Below, one piece after another: positions 1 to 5,079 of a stretch of DNA of 6,821 bases. The stretch's first letter is position 1. The number at the start of each line of letters is the position of its first letter. The stretch covers positions 1 to 6,821 of the forward strand of contig JAEEGW010000183.1 in assembly GCA_016280525.1 (NCBI GenBank), given 5' to 3'. Under the pieces are notes generated by a model. The model did no database searches. It was not told the origin of the DNA and saw only the letters and a list, made by a program, of their open reading frames with translations. This DNA is from Clostridiales bacterium. GTDB taxonomy: Bacteria > Bacillota > Clostridia > Oscillospirales > CAG-272. Position numbers and translations under genes: made by a program.

Positions 1-57
1 CCCGCAACCGTAAACGAAAAATCAATAGCAAAGGTCCAGTGATCAAAACTGAATTTC

Positions 58-87
58 AAAAGGCAGCCGAATCCGGTTGCCTTTTTT
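58..87 (+). terminator. Intrinsic terminator for an off-window plus-strand gene
   Basis: An 8-bp stem (GGCAGCCG at 62-69 with CGGTTGCC at 74-81, one G-T wobble) closes a four-base loop, AATC, and is followed at once by six T. A-T pairs at the base extend the stem. The T-run follows the stem only on the plus strand, so it should end transcription coming from the left edge. No complete gene is visible upstream. One frame from base 1 reads PATVNEKSIAKVQ and stops at 40-42, which would suit the 3' end of a plus-strand gene, but 13 codons cannot establish it. Confidence 0.75.
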
Positions 88-89
88 AA

Positions 90-124
90 GTTAATAGTTA
101 AGAGTGAATAGTGAATAGTTAAGG
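90..124 (+). repeat. Left heptamer array (five 7-bp units)
   Basis: Five consecutive 7-bp units can be read: GTTAATA, GTTAAGA, GTGAATA, GTGAATA, GTTAAGG. They differ at only a few positions (consensus GTKAAKA), and the last runs into the left arm of the next hairpin. The array begins three bases after the T-run of the terminator. Units of the same length and similar composition recur in opposite orientation at 147-184 and 321-348, so this is part of a larger arrangement rather than random AT-rich sequence. Confidence 0.65.
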
Positions 125-148
125 TGTCGCTTCGCGACACCTTTTTTT
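121..148 (+). terminator. Perfect 10-bp hairpin with T-tract
   Basis: AAGGTGTCGC (121-130) pairs perfectly with GCGACACCTT (134-143) around a TTC loop. A run of seven T (142-148) follows on the plus strand. By shape it is a strong rho-independent terminator reading rightward. It lies only about 60 bp after another terminator in the same direction, with no gene between, so it may instead be the structural core of the repeat mosaic. On the minus strand only two T follow the stem, so it is a poor terminator for the leftward gene at 342-1208. Confidence 0.65.
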
Positions 149-184
149 ATTCTTTATTATTTATTATTTATTCTTTATTATTTA
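147..184 (-). repeat. Middle heptamer array (five 7-bp units)
   Basis: On the plus strand this reads TTATTCT, TTATTAT, TTATTAT, TTATTCT, TTATTAT, TTA: a strict 7-bp period with one variable position. It contains an 18-bp exact direct repeat (146-163 and 167-184, offset 21, three units). Read on the minus strand the units are GAATAAA/TAATAAA, resembling the GAATAGT register of the left array. This array and the left array therefore face each other across the 121-143 hairpin. Confidence 0.65.
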
Positions 185-292
185 CGGACGACCGATGGTC
201 GCCCCTACATTGATTTGTTTGTTTTTACGGACGACCGATGGTCGCCCCTACATTGATTTTTCGTATGACCAACGGTCGCCCCTGCATCAATT
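181..292. repeat. Direct repeats with internal dyad (two identical, one degenerate)
   Basis: A 36-bp unit occurs identically at 181-216 and 224-259, offset 43 bp. A third, diverged copy at 262-292 matches at about 24 of 31 aligned positions. Each unit centres on a dyad, CGACC-GAT-GGTCG. In the third copy the loop is AAC and the outermost stem pair becomes a T-G wobble, so the hairpin potential is kept. The sequence just right of it (297 onward) restarts with ACGGACGAC, the same opening as the unit, and looks like a fourth truncated copy. There is no partner gene nearby; this resembles dispersed intergenic repeats rather than a CRISPR array. Confidence 0.8.
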
Positions 293-319
293 CAAAACGG
301 ACGACTTATCGCCGTCCGT
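293..319 (-). terminator. Candidate terminator of the membrane protein gene
   Basis: ACGGACG (297-303) pairs with CGTCCGT (313-319) around a nine-base loop. On the minus strand the stem is followed by TTTTG, a short T-tract. It lies 22 bp past the stop codon of the leftward gene at 342-1208 and is the only hairpin there in suitable orientation. The short T-run and wide loop make it a weak terminator. Its plus-strand left arm equals the opening of the 36-bp repeats, so the structure probably derives from a repeat copy. Confidence 0.45.
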
Positions 320-320
320 C

Positions 321-348
321 TTAATTCTTAATTCTTAATTCTTAATTC
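321..348 (-). repeat. Right heptamer array (four exact TTAATTC units)
   Basis: Four perfect tandem copies of TTAATTC (minus strand GAATTAA) occupy 321-327, 328-334, 335-341 and 342-348. Rotated on the minus strand the unit is ATTAAGA, one base from GTTAAGA of the left array. The fourth copy covers the stop codon (342-344) and last sense codon of the membrane protein gene, so the array runs into the coding sequence and supplies its terminal Asn and TAA. Confidence 0.8.
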
Positions 349-1208
349 TCCGCTGCCTCTTCCTTCTCCGTCTCCGATCCTGCGGTGGATATCAGGCGGA
401 AGACGATGTACGCCGCCATGGCAAGCTGGAGCACCTCGTAAACGGTCTCCGTCGAGAACGGCATCACCCAGAACGCCGTAAGCAGGAAGCCGGGAGCGCA
501 GGTGACTATCACGGTCGTGACCGCGATAAGAGCTATTGCCGTGTACGTTCTGTATCTCGCTATGCCGAAATGGAACCTCGCCTCGGATACGCAGTAAACC
601 ATGACCGCTATCGTTGATAACTGCGTTATCATGCGCTCCGGACTGTTCATCACGGTATCGTCCTTGAAATACATGTATATGAGATAGAATATGCCCCATA
701 AGACCGGCATAAGCGAAAACAGTCTGTAAGGCAGTTTTTTCAGCTTCGTTGTAGTTGCCGCGCACCAGAAATAGTAAAGCGACGACGCGAGGCCGAACAG
801 GACGGCTAAAAGCAGCATGATAAACATCACTATATCCATAGCGGCGACGGATCTGCTGCCGAACACGGCTTTGAAATGCGACGGCAGAAAATAATAAGAT
901 ATGAGCACGGAGGACGAAATGAACATAAATCCGCACATCGCGCCGGTAAAGACCACGCCGTGATTCGCCTCCGGCATCTGTTTGAACTCACGCTTTTTGA
1001 CGAGCAGAAACGCCAGCACGGCCAAAAGCAGAAGACTTGCGCCGAACAGTATGCGCGCCGCCGTTACTCCACCCGCGGACGCGGCGTAAAGTCCCTGCTC
1101 CACGTCGTAATAATTCACGACGAGAATAACGCGCACAACGGCAAAGCCGACGGCAAGTATGAGCGCCGCGGCGATAAGTAAATAGATCCTGCTTTTATCC
1201 GTATTCAT
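342..1208 (-). CDS. Uncharacterised multi-pass membrane protein
   Basis: I do not recognise a named family. The 288-residue product has a short cationic N-terminus and about eight hydrophobic segments, near residues 9-31, 51-70, 86-106, 123-147, 163-181, 194-210, 222-246 and 255-274, then an acidic tail (SETEKEEAAEN). Visible marks are YYDVEQGLY just after segment 1, a basic loop TTTKLKKLP (152-160), and SEARFHFG at the end of segment 6. The absence of cleavable signal, ATP-binding motif or obvious catalytic residues suggests an integral membrane protein of unknown role. My impression is that Clostridia often carry similar orphan proteins with a YDxxxGxY motif after the first helix, but that is memory, not a search. 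The start is backed by GAAGGA 10 nt upstream. It lies 100 bp beyond the division operon and is probably transcribed alone. Confidence 0.8.
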   Translation of the reverse strand: MNTDKSRIYLLIAAALILAVGFAVVRVILVVNYYDVEQGLYAASAGGVTAARILFGASLLLLAVLAFLLVKKREFKQMPEANHGVVFTGAMCGFMFISSSVLISYYFLPSHFKAVFGSRSVAAMDIVMFIMLLLAVLFGLASSLYYFWCAATTTKLKKLPYRLFSLMPVLWGIFYLIYMYFKDDTVMNSPERMITQLSTIAVMVYCVSEARFHFGIARYRTYTAIALIAVTTVIVTCAPGFLLTAFWVMPFSTETVYEVLQLAMAAYIVFRLISTAGSETEKEEAAEN

Positions 1209-1218
1209 AAAAGCGAAG

Positions 1219-1226
1219 TCCTTCTT
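1219..1226 (-). promoter_or_regulatory. Ribosome binding site of the membrane protein gene
   Basis: The minus strand reads AAGAAGGA, ending 10 nt before the ATG at 1208. This is a good Shine-Dalgarno match and fixes the start of the 288-residue product, since no upstream in-frame start has comparable support. Confidence 0.6.
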
Positions 1227-1242
1227 TCGTAGTGTTTTTCTA

Positions 1243-1272
1243 TATATAATTATATATTTCTATTATTAACAA
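1243..1272 (-). promoter_or_regulatory. Candidate sigma-A type promoter
   Basis: The gap between the pseudouridine synthase gene and the membrane protein gene (1209-1308) is very AT-rich. On the minus strand TTGTTA (1267-1272) and TATATA (1243-1248) are separated by 18 bp, about 35 bp before the start codon. A perfect TATAAT also lies at 1249-1254 but has no good -35 at proper spacing. Random matches are common in such AT-rich DNA. The rest of the gap shows neither a GC-rich hairpin able to end the upstream operon nor any other gene, so read-through from the operon remains possible. Confidence 0.35.
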
Positions 1273-1308
1273 AAAAGCATATTCGGCGTTAAATTAAAAT
1301 AAATATAA

Positions 1309-2241
1309 TTATACGTTTTTTAGTAATTTTATTATTTTATTAAAGTATTCCGGCACGCCCGCGTCAAATTCCATATATTCTTTTGTGATAGGATGAACAA
1401 AACCTATATATCTGGCGTGCAGGCACTGGCCCTGTAAAATATCCGCGTGGCGCTTTTCAAAAGCGGTGTTTCCGCCGCCGTAAACGGTGTCTCCCATAAG
1501 CGGATGACCGCATGAAGACATATGCACTCTTATCTGATGAGTCCTGCCCGTATGGAGCGTGAAAAGCATGCGCGAAAAGCCGCTGTACGCTTCTATAAGC
1601 TCGTAATCCGTCACCGCGTCGCGCCCGTCCGGGATCCCCGCCGCCATTTTCTTTCTGTCCTTCGGATTTCTGCCGACGGTCTTGTTTACCGTTCCCCGCT
1701 CTTCTTTCATCCGCCCGACGATTATGCCCTCGTATTTGCGCATAAAAGAGTGGTCTTTTATCTGCTCCGCCAGCTTTATATGCGCCTCGTCCGTTTTGGC
1801 GACTATAAGCAGTCCGCTCGTGTCCTTGTCTATCCTGTGGACTATGCCCGGGCGCTCGACGCCGTTTATGCCGGAAAGTCTGCCCTTCATATGATACAGC
1901 AGCGCGGATACGAGCGTTCCCCCGTAATTTCCCGGCGCGGGATGGACGACCATTCCCTTCGGTTTGTCTACAACGGCGAGCGCGTCGTCCTCGTAAACTA
2001 TCTTTACCGGTATATCCTCCGGCTCCGCGTCCGGTTTTTTCAGTTCTCTTTCAAACATCTCAAGCACGTCGTTTTCTTTAACGCGCGTGTTTTTCTTCGC
2101 CGCGCTGCCGCAAAGCGTCAAAACGCCGTCCTCTATCATCTGCGAGGCGGCGTTTCTCGTTATTCCGAAAAGCTCCGCGGCGGCGGCGTCAAGCCGCGCA
2201 CCGTCAAGCTCATACGTTACCGTTACCGTTTTCTTTTCCAT
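1309..2241 (-). CDS. rluD: RluA-family 23S rRNA pseudouridine synthase (RluD/YlyB type)
   Basis: It isomerises uridines in large-subunit rRNA to pseudouridine in the cytoplasm. With the start used here the protein has 310 residues, normal for the family. An N-terminal S4 RNA-binding domain (about 14-62) precedes the catalytic domain. Visible motifs are DKPKGMVVHPAPG (92-104), the catalytic HRIDKDTSG (catalytic Asp about 138), and TGRTHQIRVHMSSCGHPLMG (231-250). The frame stays open to an ATG at 2277, but that start has no Shine-Dalgarno and adds a non-homologous MTGAFYPARKKK; the ATG at 2241 has a purine-rich stretch (AAGAAAAAAGAAA) before it and begins like family members. Its 5' end overlaps lspA by 32 nt, and the lspA-rluD order matches lspA-ylyB of Bacillus. 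RluD versus a sister RluA subfamily, and the exact uridines modified, cannot be settled from sequence alone. Confidence 0.92.
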   Translation of the reverse strand: MEKKTVTVTYELDGARLDAAAAELFGITRNAASQMIEDGVLTLCGSAAKKNTRVKENDVLEMFERELKKPDAEPEDIPVKIVYEDDALAVVDKPKGMVVHPAPGNYGGTLVSALLYHMKGRLSGINGVERPGIVHRIDKDTSGLLIVAKTDEAHIKLAEQIKDHSFMRKYEGIIVGRMKEERGTVNKTVGRNPKDRKKMAAGIPDGRDAVTDYELIEAYSGFSRMLFTLHTGRTHQIRVHMSSCGHPLMGDTVYGGGNTAFEKRHADILQGQCLHARYIGFVHPITKEYMEFDAGVPEYFNKIIKLLKNV

Positions 2242-2764
2242 TTTCTTTTTTCTTGCCGGATAAAAAGCTCCGGTCAATGAACAAAACGTATATGATAAGC
2301 ATAAAACCGCCTATCGTGACGTACGAGTCCGCCACGTTGAACACGGGAAACTTCTGAAAAAAATCAAACTGTATGAAATCAACCACGTATCCGTTTACCG
2401 TTCTGTCTATCATATTGCCTATGCCGCCCGCGAATATAAGCAAAAGCGACGCGACGAAGAACTTTTTGCTTTTTGCACAGTACAAAAGCAGTATCGCAAG
2501 CGCTATAACGGCTATGGCGGATACGACTATGAATATCCATCTGCTGTTTGCCATCATGCCCCACGCCGCGCCCTTGTTTTCAACGTACGTGAAGTTGAAA
2601 AGGTACGGAATGACGTTTATCTGCGCGTCTTTTGGCAGATACAGAACTACAAGATACTTGCTTATCTGATCAAGTACGACGAGCGCCGCGGATATTACGA
2701 GCAGTATGACGTATGCGATGATATTGTCTTTGCACCGCGCTTTTATCTCACTCTTCTTCAGCAT
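2210..2764 (-). CDS. lspA: Lipoprotein signal peptidase (signal peptidase II)
   Basis: This membrane aspartyl protease cleaves the signal peptide from diacylglyceryl-prolipoproteins. The 184 residues contain four hydrophobic segments (about 15-34, 74-96, 102-117, 148-165) and the expected signatures: DQxSK (32-36), NKGAAWG (63-69), and the two catalytic Asp in GNMIDR (Asp120) and FNVADS (Asp146). It is some 20 residues longer than Escherichia coli LspA, through a short N-terminal extension and a hydrophilic tail rich in Lys, Glu, Asn and Gly. That tail is encoded where the next gene begins, over a small repeat (ACGGTA units near 2215-2230). The start overlaps the divIVA 3' end by 17 nt; AAAGGA 8 nt upstream, inside divIVA, supports it and suggests translational coupling. 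Confidence 0.96.
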   Translation of the reverse strand: MLKKSEIKARCKDNIIAYVILLVISAALVVLDQISKYLVVLYLPKDAQINVIPYLFNFTYVENKGAAWGMMANSRWIFIVVSAIAVIALAILLLYCAKSKKFFVASLLLIFAGGIGNMIDRTVNGYVVDFIQFDFFQKFPVFNVADSYVTIGGFMLIIYVLFIDRSFLSGKKKENGKENGNGNV

Positions 2765-3569
2765 TGAAAAGTTCCTTTTTACTGTTTTTCTTCTTTTTGG
2801 GCAACTCGCGCTTTTTCTGCCTTACGTCGTCGTTTTCCGGCACTATATCGCTGCCCGGGACTTTTTCGCCGACGCTCTCGTCTATCGACTCGTCGCCCGC
2901 AAGTATCTTCTGATTAAGCTCTTTTATAGTGTCGCGTACGGACGCTATGCGGTATTTTTTCGCAACGCTTACCTCGGCAGATCTCGTTATGGTGACTTTG
3001 CCGTCGTGTCCCGTCTTCTTCTCCGGCTGCTCGCTCCGCAGATTTTCAACGTCGCTCTTCATGCCGTCTATTACCGCGCGGATATACTCCGCCGTGGACG
3101 GTTCTTCAAGCTCCTGTTCGTACTTGCTTTTGGGCGCCAGATTTTCAAGCTGCTCTATGTTCTGCAGATACTGCTTGTATATAACGCTTCTCATATCCGC
3201 GACGGCGAGCTTCAGCTTCTGTAAAACTATAGCCTCCGCGGCGATACTCTCACGGAAAGAGCGCAGGACTCTGTCCGTGTTGTCCTTTGCGGCGGAATAC
3301 AAAAGGTCCGCCTGCGCCTGTGCGTCTGACACTATTTTATCCGCCGCTTTTTTCGCAAGCTCTATCGTCTTTTTCAGTTCTTGTTCGCCCGCCTGCGCTT
3401 CTTCCGACTTTTCAAGTGAAGCCTTCAGCTTATATTCAAGCTCGGAATTTTCCCGCAGCAGCTCTTCATACTTATAAACGAGGTTAGATATGTATGCGTC
3501 CACCTCGTCCGTATTGTAGCCGCGTATCGCGCGGGTGAAGTTTTTCTTTCTTAATTCGTTTGAATCCAT
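2748..3569 (-). CDS. divIVA: DivIVA-family cell division/polarity scaffold
   Basis: DivIVA proteins bind negatively curved membrane at septa and poles and recruit division or growth partners. The N-terminus has the membrane-binding signature KNFTRAIRGYNTDEVDAYI (9-27), followed by heptad-rich coiled coil over about residues 28-145, a second helical stretch (about 157-225), and a hydrophilic C-terminus with a Lys-rich block (251-265) and an acidic end. At 273 residues it is much longer than the Bacillus subtilis protein (164), within the range of other Gram-positive members. The residue aligning with membrane-inserting Phe17 of Bacillus subtilis is Ile15; the adjacent Arg is kept (Arg16). It lies 20 nt after yggT, with a modest GTAGGT site 10 nt before ATG. 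Genes with sepF and yggT beside them are usually bona fide divIVA, though a paralogue such as GpsB is formally possible; length argues against GpsB. Confidence 0.92.
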   Translation of the reverse strand: MDSNELRKKNFTRAIRGYNTDEVDAYISNLVYKYEELLRENSELEYKLKASLEKSEEAQAGEQELKKTIELAKKAADKIVSDAQAQADLLYSAAKDNTDRVLRSFRESIAAEAIVLQKLKLAVADMRSVIYKQYLQNIEQLENLAPKSKYEQELEEPSTAEYIRAVIDGMKSDVENLRSEQPEKKTGHDGKVTITRSAEVSVAKKYRIASVRDTIKELNQKILAGDESIDESVGEKVPGSDIVPENDDVRQKKRELPKKKKNSKKELFNAEEE

Positions 3570-3589
3570 TTTACCGTATACCTACGTTA

Positions 3590-3868
3590 TCAGACCGTCA
3601 CGCCGGGTAAGACTGCCATAACGGGAATAATCACCGCACAGCAAACAACGGCAGACAGATCAAGCAGTCCGCCGCCTATCCGCATTTTATCAAGCAGTAC
3701 TCTTACCGGGAGAAGAAACGGCTGTGTAACAAACATAAAAACTCTGTAAAGCGCGGAATCATCCGCGGCGAAAAAACAGCCGAGAATGACCCGCACCCAG
3801 ATCGCGCCTTCAAGTAAGCACAGCAACAAAAATACGGTGTTTGAAAGCAGCGTAATTATTATCTCCAT
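3590..3868 (-). CDS. yggT: YggT/YlmG family membrane protein
   Basis: This 92-residue protein has two hydrophobic helices (about 4-33 and 70-90) around a conserved cytoplasm-facing amphipathic centre. The family signature is visible: WVRVILGCFF (24-33), VTQPFLLPVRVLL (47-59) and LLDLSAVV (68-75), matching the usual RVILSWF, TEPhLxPhR and DhSPhh patterns. Its biochemical function is not settled; bacterial members sit beside sepF and are associated with division or envelope phenotypes, and chloroplast YlmG has been tied to nucleoid distribution. It follows sepF by 22 nt, and the Shine-Dalgarno match before it is poor, so translation may depend on coupling to sepF. The canonical next gene, ylmH, is missing. 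Confidence 0.9.
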   Translation of the reverse strand: MEIIITLLSNTVFLLLCLLEGAIWVRVILGCFFAADDSALYRVFMFVTQPFLLPVRVLLDKMRIGGGLLDLSAVVCCAVIIPVMAVLPGVTV

Positions 3869-3890
3869 TATTTGCCGGTTCTTTTATCCG

Positions 3891-4373
3891 TCAATCTTCG
3901 GAATAGAGCTTTTCCTCGTCTTCCGCGCTGTTCTCCTGCTTTTCGTTTACAAGAGCCTCGCCGCTGACGCTTATGTTGGCGGGAGTGATGATATATGTAT
4001 TGACCGCGACCTTGCTCAGTCTGCCGTCAATAGCATACGCTACGCCGGACAAAAAGTCTATCATTCTTCTTGCCGTCTCTTTGTTGGTAGCTTCAAGATT
4101 CAGAACTACCGTGCGGCGGTTGAGAAGATGATCGGCTATCTGCGGAACAGTGTCGTATCTTTCCGGTTTTACGACCTTGAGCTCAAGAGCGGCTCCGTCA
4201 AGCTTTACGTTGCCCGTTGCTCTCTGCTGTTTCTGCGGCGCCGGTGCTTCCGCCGGTTTTGACGCGGGTTCGATAACCTCTTCGTCATCAAATTCTTCTT
4301 TTTCGGTTTCCTTCTCGTAATCGTCTTCGTCGTCGAAGTTCTTACCGAATTTCAGCTTATCCAGGAATCCCAT
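3891..4373 (-). CDS. sepF: Cell division protein SepF
   Basis: SepF anchors FtsZ filaments to the membrane and bundles them at the division site. All parts are visible in 160 residues: an N-terminal amphipathic membrane-targeting helix (MGFLDKLKFGKNF), an acidic linker rich in Glu, Asp, Pro and Ala (14-50), and the conserved dimerising SepF domain (about 64-138) with NRRTVVLNLE (85-94), MIDFLSGVAYAI (104-115) and YIITPANISVSG (127-138). The C-terminal tail beyond the domain (139-160) is acidic and somewhat longer than in Bacillus subtilis (151 residues overall). It starts 22 nt after yggS with an AAAGGG site nearby. Position between yggS and yggT is the classical ylmE-sepF-ylmG order. Confidence 0.95.
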   Translation of the reverse strand: MGFLDKLKFGKNFDDEDDYEKETEKEEFDDEEVIEPASKPAEAPAPQKQQRATGNVKLDGAALELKVVKPERYDTVPQIADHLLNRRTVVLNLEATNKETARRMIDFLSGVAYAIDGRLSKVAVNTYIITPANISVSGEALVNEKQENSAEDEEKLYSED

Positions 4374-4395
4374 TTTTATATGCCCTTTCTTAAAA

Positions 4396-5070
4396 TTATT
4401 TATAAATTCTTTGACCGAAAACCGCCGAGCCTATCCTTATCATCGTGGAGCCGCACGACACGGCTTCACGGTAACTGTCGGACATTCCCATGGACAGTAC
4501 CGGTTTATATCTATTATCCACTTTTTTTATGCAGTTGTCAATAAATAAACGGTAAGTTTTAGTAAAATATTTTAAATAATCCGATTTATTTTGACAAACT
4601 GGCGCCATTGTCATCAGTCCTACGGGTCTGATATGCGGAAACGACAGCATTTTTTCAAATGCGTCCGGCACCTGCTCCGGCAAAAATCCGGATTTGCTCT
4701 CCTCTTCTCCGATATTGACCTCGCAGAGCACGTTCATTATAAGTCCGTGTTTTGCCGCCTGGCGCTCTATCTCCTCGCATAAAGACAGGCTGCCGACGGA
4801 GTGGATAAGACTTACTTTGTCTATTATATATTTGACTTTGTTTTTCTGCAGAGTACCGATAAAATGTATCTCGCACGGCAGGTCTTTGAGCCGCTCGTAC
4901 TTTTCAAGCAGCTCCTGCACTCTGTTTTCGCCTATATACTTTACGCCGCATTCTTTTACCGCGTATTCAATGCGGTCACAGTCTACGGTCTTCGTGGCCA
5001 AAAGCAGATCGGCGGAGCCCGCTTCTTTTCTTATCTCATCTATCCTCTGCTTTATTTCGGGGTAGTCCAT
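4396..5070 (-). CDS. yggS: PLP-binding homeostasis protein (YggS/YlmE/PROSC family)
   Basis: Members bind pyridoxal 5'-phosphate through a Schiff base without known enzymatic activity and influence vitamin B6 and amino-acid homeostasis. The 224 residues form the expected single alpha/beta-barrel domain. Cofactor features are visible: Lys27 in LLLATKTV as the PLP lysine, GENR (47-50), HFIGTLQKNK (69-78), SMGMSDSY (193-200), and the C-terminal phosphate-binding STMIRIGSAVFG (208-219). It follows tldE by 9 nt and precedes sepF by 22 nt. In Bacillus the equivalent is ylmE, directly before sepF, so the neighbourhood supports orthology. A second in-frame start is not needed; the N-terminal helix before the first strand is of normal length. 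Confidence 0.95.
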   Translation of the reverse strand: MDYPEIKQRIDEIRKEAGSADLLLATKTVDCDRIEYAVKECGVKYIGENRVQELLEKYERLKDLPCEIHFIGTLQKNKVKYIIDKVSLIHSVGSLSLCEEIERQAAKHGLIMNVLCEVNIGEEESKSGFLPEQVPDAFEKMLSFPHIRPVGLMTMAPVCQNKSDYLKYFTKTYRLFIDNCIKKVDNRYKPVLSMGMSDSYREAVSCGSTMIRIGSAVFGQRIYK

Positions 5071-5079
5071 TATTTTCGC

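Noticed and set aside
1..89. Partial coding sequence entering from the left edge
   Set aside because: Two plus-strand frames are open at the edge (one stops at 40-42, the other at 87-89), neither has a recognisable motif, and one runs through the terminator. The evidence is too short to call a gene.
181..292. Possible short CRISPR array
   Set aside because: There are only two identical units, the spacing between them is 7 bp, the third copy is strongly diverged, and no cas gene is present. The gaps are too short to be spacers.
328..936. Second minus-strand open frame inside the membrane protein gene
   Set aside because: It overlaps the 288-residue frame almost wholly, is Arg and His rich without hydrophobic segments, and has no ribosome binding site comparable to that of the larger gene.
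1209..1308. Terminator or riboswitch between the operon and the membrane protein gene
   Set aside because: The gap is almost pure A/T with no GC-rich stem; the short CGCC near 1284-1288 has no pairing partner close to the T-run.
2242..2277. Upstream ATG at 2277 as start of the pseudouridine synthase
   Set aside because: No Shine-Dalgarno precedes it, the added 12 residues have no family counterpart, and it would lengthen the overlap with lspA to 68 nt.
1522..2280. Long open frame (252 codons) on the plus strand
   Set aside because: It lies antisense to the pseudouridine synthase gene, whose product has clear catalytic motifs. The antisense product is Arg, Tyr and Val rich with no domain, as expected of a shadow frame.
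2706..3224. Plus-strand open frame opposite divIVA with hydrophobic stretches
   Set aside because: Its apparent hydrophobicity arises from the complement of Lys/Glu-rich coiled-coil codons; it is antisense to a well-supported divIVA.
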